Source of the DNA: 0-14-0-80-60-11 sp049322355
GTDB lineage: Bacteria; Desulfobacterota; Desulfobaccia; Desulfobaccales; 0-14-0-80-60-11
Direction of reading: 5' to 3'
Length of the DNA: 64,000 bases
Assembly: GCA_049322355.1 (NCBI GenBank)
Contig: JBMORG010000029.1
Span: forward strand, 310,001-374,000
In this document: one piece after another, positions 47,746 to 56,811 of the stretch
How positions within the stretch are numbered: the stretch's first letter is position 1
Layout: every line of letters starts with the position of its first letter
Made by a program: the position numbers and the translations under genes
The notes under the pieces: generated by a model
Told to the model about the DNA's origin: nothing
Database searches by the model: none
The model's input: the letters and a program-made list of their open reading frames with translations, nothing else

Positions 47746-48464
47746 TAGCCCTTGCCCTGCTTTTTGATAATGATCATCGAGAGATACGGCAACGCCCGAC
47801 CCTTGAGGTCACGGAGATTTTCCACCACGGTCTCGCCGTCCAGGCCGCAGCGGCTGATGCAGGTGGTTCGGTCCAGGAGGCCTTTCTCCTCCAGGGTTTG
47901 GTAGATTTCATCAAAATGGCGATATGTCTTGAGCATCACGATATTATCCGATTTGTCGATAACCTCTTTCAACTTGGCCGCGCCCAGGGCCCCTGACACC
48001 AGGTAGAAAGATTCTTCCCCTTCGGTTAGGGGAATATGGGTCAGAGCCGCAGCGGCGCTATATGAGGTGATGCCGGGGATGGTGACGATGTGCACCTCGG
48101 GACGCAGGCGCTTCAGGGTCTTCAAAAGATACCCAAAGGTGGAATAGGTCAGAGGGTCTCCCAGGGTGACGAACGCGGCATCGCTGCCCCCATCCAGCAC
48201 TTCCAGGACCCGCCGGGCGTTTTGGTCCCAGGCCTCTTGCAGCACCTGGGGGTCCTTGCTCATGGGGAAAGGCAGATGCTCAATGCCGGCGCCGTTGAGG
48301 TGACAGCGCACGATGCCCAGAGCCAGGCTGTAGCTGTTTTTAGTGGAGCAGGCCGCGAAAATGTGGGGCACCTTATGCAACACCTTGAGGGCCTTCAGGG
48401 TGATCAACTCGGGATCTCCCGGTCCCACGCCAATCCCGTACAGGGTCCCGGTCTTCGAGGTCAT
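47742..48464 (-). CDS. cbiL: Precorrin-2 C20-methyltransferase CbiL
   Basis: 240 residues; its ATG overlaps the cbiC stop codon (ATGA). Motifs: YGIGVGPGDPELITLKALKVL, VTLGDPLTYSTFGYLL, ITIPGITSYSAAAALTHIPL. Methylates C20 of (cobalt-)precorrin-2. Confidence 0.95.
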   Translation of the reverse strand: MTSKTGTLYGIGVGPGDPELITLKALKVLHKVPHIFAACSTKNSYSLALGIVRCHLNGAGIEHLPFPMSKDPQVLQEAWDQNARRVLEVLDGGSDAAFVTLGDPLTYSTFGYLLKTLKRLRPEVHIVTIPGITSYSAAAALTHIPLTEGEESFYLVSGALGAAKLKEVIDKSDNIVMLKTYRHFDEIYQTLEEKGLLDRTTCISRCGLDGETVVENLRDLKGRALPYLSMIIIKKQGKGY

Positions 48465-49099
48465 GACGGCGTTCCCTCCAGGGCCATGATGGCCAGGGCA
48501 TTAATGATGCTGGCCGCCACCGCGGAGCCGCCCTTGGGCCCCAACGCGGTTATATAAGGACAATCCTGGCGGACTAAAGCGTCCTTGGATTCCGCGGCAT
48601 TGACAAAACCCACCGGCACCCCTATCACCAGGGCCGGCCGCGGGGCCCCGTCCGCCAGCAACTCCAGCAGGCGCAACAGGGCGGTAGGCGCGTTGCCGAT
48701 GGCCACGATGCCCCCGGCCAGTCTCGGCAGGCTCTTTTCCATGGCCACCGCGGCCCGGGTGGTGCCGCGGCGCTTTGCTTCTTCCGCCACCTCCGGATCA
48801 TCCATGAGACAGAAGGCTTCTGAGCTCAACCGGGTTAGGCGACCGGTGGAAATGCCCGCCAGGAGCATGCGGGTATCGGTGGCCACCGGGTTACCCCGTT
48901 TCAAGGCCTCCACTCCCGCGGCAATGGCCCGGGGATGGATGCGGGCTGAAGTGAGGTACTCCGGGTCGGCGGTGGTGTGAATCATGCGCCGGACCACAAA
49001 CCAGACCTCGGGCGGCAGGTGATGCGCACCCACCTGGGCTTCGATGCGGCGGAAACTCTCGGCCTCGATCTCCGCGGGGAGACGGGGTTGCCAGGTCAT
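48461..49099 (-). CDS. cbiC: Precorrin-8X methylmutase CbiC
   Basis: 212 residues after GAGGAGTCAAC. Moves the C11 methyl to C12. Motifs: ESFRRIEAQVG, RMIHTTADPEYL (catalytic His), TDTRMLLAGIS, IGNAPTALLRLLEL, GVPVGFVNAAESKDAL. Confidence 0.95.
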   Translation of the reverse strand: MTWQPRLPAEIEAESFRRIEAQVGAHHLPPEVWFVVRRMIHTTADPEYLTSARIHPRAIAAGVEALKRGNPVATDTRMLLAGISTGRLTRLSSEAFCLMDDPEVAEEAKRRGTTRAAVAMEKSLPRLAGGIVAIGNAPTALLRLLELLADGAPRPALVIGVPVGFVNAAESKDALVRQDCPYITALGPKGGSAVAASIINALAIMALEGTPS

Positions 49100-49112
49100 G
49101 TTGACTCCTCTT

Positions 49113-49160
49113 TGGTCAGTGGCCAGTAGTCAGCAGTCAGTGGTCAGAAAAGCTACTGAC
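49113..49160. repeat. CAGT-phrase repeat at cobyrinate synthase end
   Basis: GGTCAGTGGCCAGTAGTCAGCAGTCAGTGG, given as phrases, continues to 49153. On the minus strand it supplies the final residues ASCQ and the TAG stop of the CbiA protein and fills the gap to cbiC. Confidence 0.75.
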
Positions 49161-50565
49161 AACTGGCAACTACTTCGGCCCCCTCCCTCAGTTTATCTTT
49201 ATACTCTCGGCAGCTTTTCACCAGGTTGTGAGCCACGTTGGGGTTGCTGCCAAAGTGCAAATGGACGTAACTGGCCAGGACGTTGTGATCATAGTAGCCC
49301 TCCGCCACGGCCTCACCGCCTTTTCGGGGCGTGAGGCGGTAAAGCCGCGACAAACCAACAGGTTCGCCGACTATTTCCGAGTAGTGGAACTCATGCCCCC
49401 GGGCCCTGGTCCCCGCCGGACCCAGGAGACCGGCAGCCGCCAAAGTCACTTCCCGGTAGCCCAAGGCCTTGAGCCGGGGCAGCATCCGCACTGTAAAGGG
49501 GAACACCCCCGCCATGGGGTGGGTCTGCCCCTCCAGGTCACGAATTTCCCGGGTCAGATACATAAGCCCTCCACACTCGGCGTAAATGGGCATGCCGGCA
49601 ACGGCGCATTCTTTTAAGGCTTGCCGCATGCCTGCATTGGCGGCCAACTGCGAGGCGCAAAGCTCTGGATACCCACCGCCCAGGTAGATGCCGTGCAGGC
49701 CCTCAGGCAATTCCCGGTCTTCCAGGGGAGAGAAGGGCACCAGTTCCGCCCCCGAGTCAGCCAGCAACTCCAGGTTCTCGGGATAGTAGAAGCAAAAGGC
49801 CCGGTCCCGGGCGACCCCTAAACGCACCGTAGGGGGGACGCTCTCCCGGGTCTGCTCGTCCAGATGAGCCAGCGGCGGCAGCGCCTGAAGCAACCCATCC
49901 AGGTCCAGGTGGGTCTCCACCAACTCCGCCAACTTTTGAAAATAGGCCTCCTCCAAGGGATGGTCCTCGGTGGTGGCCAGACCCAGGTGCCGTTCGGGGA
50001 TGGCCAGTTCCTGGTTCCGGGGCACCCCCCCGAAGCACCGCACGCCTTTTAGCGACAACAAGGCTTGTTGCAAATATTCCAGATGGGTGGGGCTGCCGAT
50101 GCGGTTGAAGATCACCCCCGCCAGGGTCAATTCAGGATCGAAGCCGGCAAATCCGTGAACCACGGCGGCGGCGCTCCGGGCCATGGCCCTGGCATCCACT
50201 ACCAGCAGGACCGGCAGTCCCAGCCACTTGGCCATCTGGGCCGTGGACCCGGCCTCGCTGGCCCCGTCATAGCCGTCGAACAGCCCCATGACCCCTTCCA
50301 CCACCGCCACGTCGGCGCCTCTAACCTGCCGGCCAAACATGGCCACATTGGCCTCCCGGCTCAGCATCCAGCCGTCCAGGCTCCGGGAGATCCGCCCCGC
50401 GGCCCGGGTATGATGCCCAGGATCGATGAAATCCGGCCCCACCTTGAAAGGCTGCACCACCAAACCCCGGCGTCGCAGCGCCGCGAGAAGCCCAAGGGTG
50501 ACGGTGGTTTTGCCCACCCCACTCTGAGTCCCGGCTATCACCAGCCCGCGAGTTTGGCCTGTCAT
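49153..50565 (-). CDS. cbiA: Cobyrinate a,c-diamide synthase CbiA
   Basis: About 470 residues from ATG 50565, overlapping the stop of the binding-protein gene (ATGA); ATG 50571 is equally possible. The frame is open to 50685, but that part is repeat-derived sequence. The P-loop is GTQSGVGKTTVTLGLLAAL. EGVMGLFDGYDG and the glutaminase motif YAECGGLMYL are present, with the C-terminal HEFHYSE. Amidates the a and c acetates. Confidence 0.94.
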   Translation of the reverse strand: MTGQTRGLVIAGTQSGVGKTTVTLGLLAALRRRGLVVQPFKVGPDFIDPGHHTRAAGRISRSLDGWMLSREANVAMFGRQVRGADVAVVEGVMGLFDGYDGASEAGSTAQMAKWLGLPVLLVVDARAMARSAAAVVHGFAGFDPELTLAGVIFNRIGSPTHLEYLQQALLSLKGVRCFGGVPRNQELAIPERHLGLATTEDHPLEEAYFQKLAELVETHLDLDGLLQALPPLAHLDEQTRESVPPTVRLGVARDRAFCFYYPENLELLADSGAELVPFSPLEDRELPEGLHGIYLGGGYPELCASQLAANAGMRQALKECAVAGMPIYAECGGLMYLTREIRDLEGQTHPMAGVFPFTVRMLPRLKALGYREVTLAAAGLLGPAGTRARGHEFHYSEIVGEPVGLSRLYRLTPRKGGEAVAEGYYDHNVLASYVHLHFGSNPNVAHNLVKSCREYKDKLREGAEVVASCQ

Positions 50566-51548
50566 TGGCATGTCTGTGCGATGATTTTTTGGGGGAAGGG
50601 GCCTGTGGCACGCACCCCAGCACCCAAAACCCAGAACCCAGAGCCCAGGACCTGGTCCCTGGCCCCTGCCCCCGGCTTTTCCCACGCCTCCGGATGGAGA
50701 AACCGGGCCAGTTCCTCCACCGCCGTTGCCGATCGCGGCCCTGGCCGCGAGTACAGGCTTTCGTCAACCACCAGCACCCGATGCGCCTTCACTGCCTTTA
50801 ATTCCTGAAAATAGGGCCTGTTATAAATATTTTCGGGGCTGCGGTTCATGGGCCCTTTTTGGATGATGTAGACGTCCGGATTGGCCTGAATGAGGGCCTC
50901 CAGGCTGTATAAAGTAAGTTTTTGAGGGCTGGTGACCAGGTTTTGGCCCCCAGCCCGGGTGATAATGTCGTTCACCAGGGAGCCTCGCCCTGCGGCCAAT
51001 AGATTGATTTCCCGCACCTCGAAAAAGACCCGGGGCTTCGGGCGATCCTGCACCCGCTGCGCCACGTTGGCAAGTTTTGCTTGCATAGACCGGTTCAGAG
51101 CCTCTGCGGCCTCCGCCCGTCCGCTAAGAACCCCCAACCGGGTAATGGTGCTGAATAAACCGGCGAAATCCCGGGGCGCGAACATAGCCACCGGCACCTG
51201 GGCCGCTTCCAGCCGCTTTAAAGCCGGCATCCCCTTGGCGACTCCCCCTTGCACCACCAGGTCAGGCTTCAGTGCCAGGATCATCTCCACGTTGGGCTGT
51301 AGATGGGTGCCCACGGTGGGGATTCCCTGAAGGGTTTCATCTCCTTGGGTGCGAGCCACCACCCGGTCGCCCACCCCCAGGGCGTTCAGGATTTCCGTCA
51401 AGCCGCCGTAGAGTGAGATGATCCGCTGAGGCGGGGAGGCCAGAGAGACGGTCGCGCCTCGATCATCCACGACTTGGGCGGCATTAAGATGGGGGGGGAT
51501 ACAAAGAACAGAAATCATTACCAAGCCGAGGAACAAACCCGCAACCAC
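50562..51548 (-). CDS. btuF: Cobalamin-type periplasmic binding protein (BtuF-like)
   Basis: About 328 residues from GTG 51548, before a signal peptide (VVAGLFLGLVMISVLCIPPH). The ribosome site GGGGGAGG is provided by the right end of a palindromic repeat. The frame stays open to ATG 51746, which overlaps the btuD stop (ATGA), so a 394-residue form with 66 extra repeat-derived residues cannot be excluded. Binding-protein motifs: VVDDRGATVSLASPPQRIISL, GVGDRVVART, KPDLVVQ, NPDVYIIQKG. The C-terminus GARDQVLGSGFWVLGAGV is encoded by another repeat. Function as B12 (or metal-chelate) receptor follows from the riboswitch upstream. Confidence 0.85.
   Translation of the reverse strand: MVAGLFLGLVMISVLCIPPHLNAAQVVDDRGATVSLASPPQRIISLYGGLTEILNALGVGDRVVARTQGDETLQGIPTVGTHLQPNVEMILALKPDLVVQGGVAKGMPALKRLEAAQVPVAMFAPRDFAGLFSTITRLGVLSGRAEAAEALNRSMQAKLANVAQRVQDRPKPRVFFEVREINLLAAGRGSLVNDIITRAGGQNLVTSPQKLTLYSLEALIQANPDVYIIQKGPMNRSPENIYNRPYFQELKAVKAHRVLVVDESLYSRPGPRSATAVEELARFLHPEAWEKPGAGARDQVLGSGFWVLGAGVRATGPFPQKIIAQTCQ
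50615..50668. repeat. ACCCAGAACCCAGAG-type repeat inside coding region
   Basis: Iterated ACCCAAAACCCAGAACCCAG and GGACCTGGTCCCTGGCCCC phrases. They encode the low-complexity C-terminus of the BtuF-like protein. Related to the CCCTAATCCC family. Confidence 0.7.
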
Positions 51549-51559
51549 ACTACTGTAAT

Positions 51560-51645
51560 TACCTCCCCCTTGATGGGGGAGGGTCAGGGAGGGGGTGAAT
51601 TTCCCCCCCTCCCCCCAACCCCCTCCCACCAGGGGAGGGGGAGTT
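51560..51645. repeat. Palindromic CCCTCCCC element at btuD/btuF junction
   Basis: CTCCCCCTTGATGGGGGAGG and a second hairpin, CCCCCTCCCACCAGGGGAGG, match the element at 43139-43252 in order and spacing. The insertion keeps the reading frame open. Confidence 0.8.
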
Positions 51646-51778
51646 TCAGGGGGCATCCCAGAAGGCTTCTCCCCATAGCCCGGCTGCCTCTTTGGGTTCC
51701 TGGGCCTCCAGAGGTTTAGGAGGCATCCGAGATGGAATTTCCTCATAGCCGGGCCGCCTCCCGGCGTGCCTCGGCCTC
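51641..51778. repeat. Diverged tandem duplication of the btuD 3' end
   Basis: Two 68-bp segments, 51641-51708 and 51711-51778, align without gaps at roughly three quarters identity. The second contains the true end of btuD (EARREAARL and TGA). In the first the corresponding stop is changed to TGG. Confidence 0.75.
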
Positions 51779-52576
51779 ATCAACCTCCACGGTCTCTGAG
51801 GACAAGGGCAGCATCACCGCGTAGGGCCTCTTATGAACCGGGTGCCAGATCACTTCCATGCGCGTTTCGTAAACCTGCCCCAGTATCTCCGGGGTAAACA
51901 CCTGATCCGTGGGGCCGTCCACCACGATCTGGCCATCCTTGATGAACATGAGGCGCTCGCAGTAGAGGGCCGCCAGATTCAGGTCGTGCATGGCGCAGAG
52001 CACAGTGAGGCCCTTGGTTTTGTTTAAATATTTAAGAACCTCAAAAATCTCCAGCTTTTTGCGCACATCCAAAGACGAAGTGGCCTCATCCAAGAGCAGG
52101 ATTTCAGGGTCCTGGGCCAGGGCCCGGGCGATCACCACCCGCTGGCACTCCCCCCCGGAAACCTCGGTGATAGAGCGGTCTTTGAGGTGTACCGTGGTGG
52201 TCCGGCGCATGGACTTTAGAGCCTGGACCAGGTCCGTATCCGTCAGGGTCCCCAGGCGGCGCCGATGGGGATACCGGCCCATGAGCACGATTTCCAGGCA
52301 GCTAAAGGGGAACCGCACATCAGTGGATTGGGGCACCACCGCCAGAATCTGGGCCCGGAGGCGGCTGGGCAGGCCCCCCAGGGCGTCGGCCTTAACGACA
52401 ATGCGCCCCTGAAGCGGCCGCAACAGGCCGGAGAGTGCGTGGAGCAAGGTGGATTTGCCGCTGCCGTTGGGACCCAGGATGCCTACGAACTCTCCCCGCT
52501 TAACCCGGAAATTTAGGCCCGCCAGGACCAGGCGGTCCTCGTAGCCCAGGTCCAGGGCTTCAACCCGTATCACCAT
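51743..52576 (-). CDS. btuD: Cobalamin-type ABC transporter ATP-binding protein (BtuD-like)
   Basis: 277 residues, overlapping the permease gene by 7 nt. Walker A GPNGSGKSTLL, Q-loop VVPQSTD, signature SGGECQRV and Walker B ILLLDEATSSLD are intact. FecE/BtuD family. Energises import by the adjacent BtuC-like permease. Confidence 0.93.
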   Translation of the reverse strand: MVIRVEALDLGYEDRLVLAGLNFRVKRGEFVGILGPNGSGKSTLLHALSGLLRPLQGRIVVKADALGGLPSRLRAQILAVVPQSTDVRFPFSCLEIVLMGRYPHRRRLGTLTDTDLVQALKSMRRTTTVHLKDRSITEVSGGECQRVVIARALAQDPEILLLDEATSSLDVRKKLEIFEVLKYLNKTKGLTVLCAMHDLNLAALYCERLMFIKDGQIVVDGPTDQVFTPEILGQVYETRMEVIWHPVHKRPYAVMLPLSSETVEVDEAEARREAARL

Positions 52577-53676
52577 ACCCCCCTGGAACGCCGGGATTTC
52601 AACAGGTAAAAGAAAAACGGCCCACCCAGAAGGGCGGTGACCACCCCCACCGGCAATTCCTGACCGCTGGCAAGAAGCACTCTAGCCAGGACGTCGGACC
52701 AAATCAGGATCAGGGCGCCGGTCAAAGCGGACAGCGCCAACAGCCGACCATGAGAAGGACCGGCCAGCACCCGCACCAGGTGGGGCACCACCAGCCCCAC
52801 AAAGCCGATCACACCGGAGACCGACACCGCTCCCGCAGTTAGCAGCGACGCCCCCACCAGAAGTTTCAGCCGGACCTTGGACACGGCCACTCCCAGGTGG
52901 TGGGACTGCTCTTCCCCCAGGGCCAGGATATCCAGTTCCCGGTGATACACCGCGGCCACCGCCAGGCCCACGGCCAAATATGGCAAAAGAAATCCCACGT
53001 GAATCCAGCCCCGGCCCGAGAAGCTCCCCATGATCCAAAAGACAATGGCCGACAGCGACTCTTCGTCCAGGCTCTTGATGAGGCTGATGAGGGCCGACAA
53101 AAAGGTGCTCACCACGATGCCGGCCAGGATCAGGGTCTCCTTGCGCATGCGGCCGCCCTCCCGGGACAGCATCAGAACCGCGGCCAGGGCCCCCAAGGCC
53201 CCCGCCAGGGCCCCCAAGGGCAGGGGACTCAGGCCCAGAAAGCTGCCCCCCACCCCTAGCATGACCAGGACCGCCACCCCGAAGGCTGCGCCGGTGGATA
53301 CGCCGATGGTAAAGGGGTCGGCCAGGGGGTTCAAGAGCAGTCCTTGGAAGATGACCCCGGCAGTGGCCAGCGCGACTCCCACCAGCCCCGAGAGCATCAC
53401 CCGGGAGAGGCGGATGCCCCAGATGACTACTTCCGTGGTGCGGTCCACGGCCCCGGTCTGAAAACCCAGCTTGGAGAGGAGAACCTCTCCTATGATGCCC
53501 CACCCCACGTCCATGCGGCCTATGCCCGTGGCCATACCCACCGACAGGACCAGCCCCAAACCCAGGATGATAAGGGCGGCGGCAAAACGGCGCACTCCCA
53601 GCCTGTGCCGGTTCCTGGCTTCCGCCAGGTCTCCGGCCCGGTTCAGGTCATCCGCAGGCAGGGAACTCACTTTCAT
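52570..53676 (-). CDS. btuC: Cobalamin-type ABC transporter permease (BtuC/FecCD family)
   Basis: About 368 residues from ATG 53676 (TTG 53703 is an alternative). About ten membrane segments. FecCD motifs: GVIFQGLLLNPLADPFTIGVSTGAA, in part, and GVIGFVGLVVPHLVR. First gene after the cobalamin riboswitch, so B12 is the likely substrate. Confidence 0.93.
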   Translation of the reverse strand: MKVSSLPADDLNRAGDLAEARNRHRLGVRRFAAALIILGLGLVLSVGMATGIGRMDVGWGIIGEVLLSKLGFQTGAVDRTTEVVIWGIRLSRVMLSGLVGVALATAGVIFQGLLLNPLADPFTIGVSTGAAFGVAVLVMLGVGGSFLGLSPLPLGALAGALGALAAVLMLSREGGRMRKETLILAGIVVSTFLSALISLIKSLDEESLSAIVFWIMGSFSGRGWIHVGFLLPYLAVGLAVAAVYHRELDILALGEEQSHHLGVAVSKVRLKLLVGASLLTAGAVSVSGVIGFVGLVVPHLVRVLAGPSHGRLLALSALTGALILIWSDVLARVLLASGQELPVGVVTALLGGPFFFYLLKSRRSRGVW

Positions 53677-53929
53677 TACGGAGTCTTTACAGTGAACACC
53701 CAAATTCCCCTAAATCACCAATAGAGGACTGTTAGAACACCCTCTGAAAAAAGGGGGCAGGGGGGTTTCATTTGCAGGTGGGCCACCAAAGGCTCACCAG
53801 CCTGGCGCCAGACGAAAAAAAATCCCTAAGCCCCGATGGACTTAAGGATGCACCCAGCTTCTTATCCTTATTGAGGAGACCGCTTGTCCAGAGCGACCTC
53901 TGGCGCCTGGGCCTTCGTCACGCGCTCGG

Positions 53930-54102
53930 CTCCAGACCTCCGGGCAGGTCTTCTGGCTCCCGGATCAACCTACTGTCTGCGCCTTCCCATCCCACTTCGG
54001 TGGAACAGTGGCCTCGTGCAGGATTCGTCCCCGGTTACAGCGGCGGGACCGCGACGGCTCGGCCGTCTTCCCCATTAAACCCCGAAGGGTACCCGGATAA
54101 CT
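53930..54102 (-). promoter_or_regulatory. Cobalamin (AdoCbl) riboswitch
   Basis: On the minus strand the conserved B12 box GCCAGAAGACCTGCC is at 53957-53943. Upstream are GGGGTTTAATGGGGAA, the CCGCCGCTGTAACC segment and the GAGGCCACTG segment, in the order seen in cobalamin riboswitches. It precedes the btuCDF-cbi block and should repress it when adenosylcobalamin is abundant. The 497-bp gap contains no other gene. Confidence 0.95.
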
Positions 54103-54173
54103 AACTATATAAAGTTGATCTGGCGCTGTCAACCTGAATCCATGGGACTGCTCATGAGCCATTAAAGCACCAA

Positions 54174-55802
54174 TCATTCATTCCCATCAAGCGCGGTCAG
54201 CAGGCGCATCACCCGGGCCGCCACCCCGCTCCCCTGGCAAACGGTTTCGGCGATGTCCCGGGGACCATGGCAGGTGCCCGCCAGAAAGACCCCTGGCAGG
54301 GTGGATTCCAGCGGGTGCAGAATGGGGTGGCGCTCCATGTAAAACCCCAGATCATCCCGGGCCGGAGCCTGGTCCACAAAGGGCAGCGCCTCCCCCGGGG
54401 CCTCCAGCCCCACGGCCAGCACCGCCATATCCACCACTAACTGCCACCGCCCTCCCCTTTCCTGGTCCTCATAGCAGATAACCGGTCGGCCCATCTCGTC
54501 CGCCTCAATACGGCCCGGCAGCCCCTTGATGAACCGCACGCCCGCGGCCCGGGCCCGCTGGTACAATTCTTCAAAGCCTTTGCCGGAGGTGCGGATGTCG
54601 TTGTAAAAGATGGTGACCTGGGCTTCCGGCTCATGTTCCAGGGCCAGCATGGCTTCCTTGATGGACGCGGTGCAGCAATAGCCGGAGCAATAGCGCAGAA
54701 ACCGCCGGTCCCGGGAGCCCACGCACTGAATGAAGGCCAGGCGCTTGACCGGCTCGCCGCCGGGGGTAATCAGACTCCCAAGGGTGGGGCCGGTGGCGCA
54801 GACAATGCGTTCGAACTCCAGGTTGGTCACCACCCCGGGAATGCGGCCGTAGCCGTATTCGCTCTTGATGCCGGGGTCGAAAGGCTTGGCCCCGGTGGCC
54901 AGCACGATGGCCCCCACCGTCAGCCGCCGCTGACTGGGCCGGTAGAGGAGATTTATGGCCTGGTGTTCGCAGGCCTGGATGCACATCTGACAGTCGATGC
55001 AATAGTCTTTTTCAATGGTGGCCCGAAGCGGCACCGCCTGGGCGAAAATGATGCGGATGCATTTCCGAGGCTTCAGCCCCAGGTTCCAACGGCTGGGCAC
55101 GATCACCGGGCACACCGTGGTGCAGGTCCCGCAGCCCACGCACTTGCTCATATTTACATAGCGGGGCCGGAGGGTGACTTCCACCTCAAACTCCCCGGCC
55201 TGCCCCGTGATGCGGCTAAGGCTGGCATAAGTGAGCAGCTCGATGTTGGGATGGGCCGCCACTTCCACCAGTTTCGGCCCCAGGATGCAGATGGAGCAGT
55301 CCAGGGTGGGGAAGGTCTTGTCCAGTTGGGCCATGGTGCCGCCGATGGACAGCGAGGATTCCGTCAGATAGACCTTGAAACCGGCGTCGGCCAGGTCCAG
55401 GGCCGCCTGGCAGCCCCCCACGCCGCCGCCCACCACCAGCACCTCCCGGCTAACCGAACCAACCGGGATAAGCGGCGCCTCCGGGGTCTCCAGGGCCAGG
55501 GTCAGGGCGCCCACCGCGGTTTCCAGATCGCCGCAGGAGCGGACATCCACCACCGGCAGCGGCCCTTTTCCGGCCAGTCCCTGGAAAAACCCGGCATGTA
55601 TCTCGGGGCCGCAGGCGGCCACCAGGCAGGCCTGGCGCTTGGCAGCCGTCAGTTCCCGCAGCCGCGCCAGGCCCGCGGGAGCGCACAGGGGCGGGGCCAC
55701 CTCGGCCTTAACCCCCAGCCGCTCCAATCGGCCAGCCAGACCCCCAACATCAAAGACCAAATCGGGGCAGGCGCAGATGAGAATTTTTTTCCGCCGGGTC
55801 AT
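54174..55802 (-). CDS. Free-standing HdrA-like flavoprotein (cysteine form)
   Basis: 542 residues. A short N-terminal extension (KKILICACPDLVFDVGG) precedes a complete HdrA core: FAD motif VVGGGVGGCQAALDLADAGF, FPTLDCSICILGPKLVEVA, one [4Fe-4S] site CVGCGTCTTVC, a second CIDCQMCIQAC, then FIQCVGSRD and GYCCTASIKEAM. It is the intact, Cys-containing relative of the HdrA that is split between 25148-26038 and 19621-22872. QmoA or HdrA from another complex are possible roles. It has no HdrB/C or Qmo partner nearby. Confidence 0.88.
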   Translation of the reverse strand: MTRRKKILICACPDLVFDVGGLAGRLERLGVKAEVAPPLCAPAGLARLRELTAAKRQACLVAACGPEIHAGFFQGLAGKGPLPVVDVRSCGDLETAVGALTLALETPEAPLIPVGSVSREVLVVGGGVGGCQAALDLADAGFKVYLTESSLSIGGTMAQLDKTFPTLDCSICILGPKLVEVAAHPNIELLTYASLSRITGQAGEFEVEVTLRPRYVNMSKCVGCGTCTTVCPVIVPSRWNLGLKPRKCIRIIFAQAVPLRATIEKDYCIDCQMCIQACEHQAINLLYRPSQRRLTVGAIVLATGAKPFDPGIKSEYGYGRIPGVVTNLEFERIVCATGPTLGSLITPGGEPVKRLAFIQCVGSRDRRFLRYCSGYCCTASIKEAMLALEHEPEAQVTIFYNDIRTSGKGFEELYQRARAAGVRFIKGLPGRIEADEMGRPVICYEDQERGGRWQLVVDMAVLAVGLEAPGEALPFVDQAPARDDLGFYMERHPILHPLESTLPGVFLAGTCHGPRDIAETVCQGSGVAARVMRLLTALDGNE

Positions 55803-55845
55803 TTTGATGTAATCCGTAGCCGAAAGTGAGCAGGCATGTTAGAAT

Positions 55846-55862
55846 GGCGGGCAATGCCCGCC
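55846..55862. repeat. REP palindrome
   Basis: GGCGGGC-AAT-GCCCGCC, same family as 19567-19618, between the HdrA and PIN genes. Confidence 0.7.
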
Positions 55863-55876
55863 CTGCAACCCTGAAA

Positions 55877-56305
55877 TTATTTCCTGCTAATCGCTTCCCC
55901 GATAAGTTCGATAAAGTCCTTAGGGTTGATAATTCGTGTGCCGTGAAACTTCTTAAAAGGAAAATGCTTGGTATTGCCCGTGATTAGATAATCCGCTTGG
56001 TATTCCAAGGCACAGGACAAAAACTTATTATCCGCAGGATCGCTTTTCAGAATATTTACGTTAACCCGTGGGACGGCCCATATCGCCTTTTCCCTGATGA
56101 TCGAAAGGATTTTTTCAATGCTTTCATGGTCGAGTTTCCGGAATCTTTGGCGCTTCAGGACCTCACGGTATTCCGTCCAGATGTCTTCACAGAGGCAAAC
56201 GCTAAGATAACCTTCTATAAACAATGAAAGAATGAGAGCCGGATTGCTTTCCGATTTGAGGAAGGCGGAGACAATTACGTTGGTGTCCAGAATCACCCTG
56301 GGCAT
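55877..56305 (-). CDS. PIN-domain toxin
   Basis: 142 residues, COG1569-like. The acidic residues of the PIN nuclease site are visible: ILDTNVIVSAF at the start, then E in the first helix region, and SDPADNKFLSCALEYQADYLITGN. Predicted Mg2+-dependent RNase. It starts 12 nt after the stop codon of an antitoxin gene, forming a type II toxin-antitoxin pair. Confidence 0.88.
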   Translation of the reverse strand: MPRVILDTNVIVSAFLKSESNPALILSLFIEGYLSVCLCEDIWTEYREVLKRQRFRKLDHESIEKILSIIREKAIWAVPRVNVNILKSDPADNKFLSCALEYQADYLITGNTKHFPFKKFHGTRIINPKDFIELIGEAISRK

Positions 56306-56317
56306 GGAAAAGTCGCA

Positions 56318-56611
56318 TTACTTCTTTTTGGATTTCCGATAAGCGGTGATTTCAGCCTCAACCTCCTTTTCGTTAATCTTATCCAGTCCGGCCTCCTGGG
56401 CGCTTAGCTGAATTTTTGTCAGGAGTTCCGGCTGCTTCACAACGTTTTTGAGGTAGTCTCGGACGCTCAAAATAACAACCTTCGCCTTCCCGCGGCGACT
56501 CACCACAAACCTCACCTCGTCTGCGTCCACTTCATCCATCAACTCACCGAAGCGGGTGCGGGCCGTGAGGGCGTCAATTAACTTGGTCATGGGTTTGATC
56601 TCGGCTTCCAC
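56318..56611 (-). CDS. Phd/YefM-like antitoxin
   Basis: 97 residues from GTG 56611 (AGAGG 7 nt upstream; ATG 56590 is the alternative). The N-terminal DNA-binding fold has MTKLIDALTARTRFGELMDE followed by RFVVSRRGKAKVVILS. The C-terminal Lys-rich helix should bind the PIN toxin. Upstream partner of the toxin, as is usual. Confidence 0.85.
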   Translation of the reverse strand: MEAEIKPMTKLIDALTARTRFGELMDEVDADEVRFVVSRRGKAKVVILSVRDYLKNVVKQPELLTKIQLSAQEAGLDKINEKEVEAEITAYRKSKKK

Positions 56612-56750
56612 CTGTCCACCTCTAAAGATTAGAGTTAACTCTTCAGTAAATTAATGATAGCAACCTCAATGAGTTTGTCAAATTTACTTTTCATGGGCCA
56701 TCAAACAAGGACAAAACAACGAAAAGGCTTTAAAAATCAGAGAATTGGTG

Positions 56751-56771
56751 GCACAGGCGTCTCGCCTGTGC
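56751..56771. repeat. Perfect palindrome
   Basis: GCACAGGCG-TCT-CGCCTGTGC. A second REP-like palindrome (56795-56815) follows and touches the stop codon of the next gene. Together they fill the space between the antitoxin promoter and the 390-residue unknown gene. Confidence 0.7.
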
Positions 56772-56811
56772 TTCTGTTTTCAGCATATTTGAACGGCGGC
56801 CAGTGCCCGCC

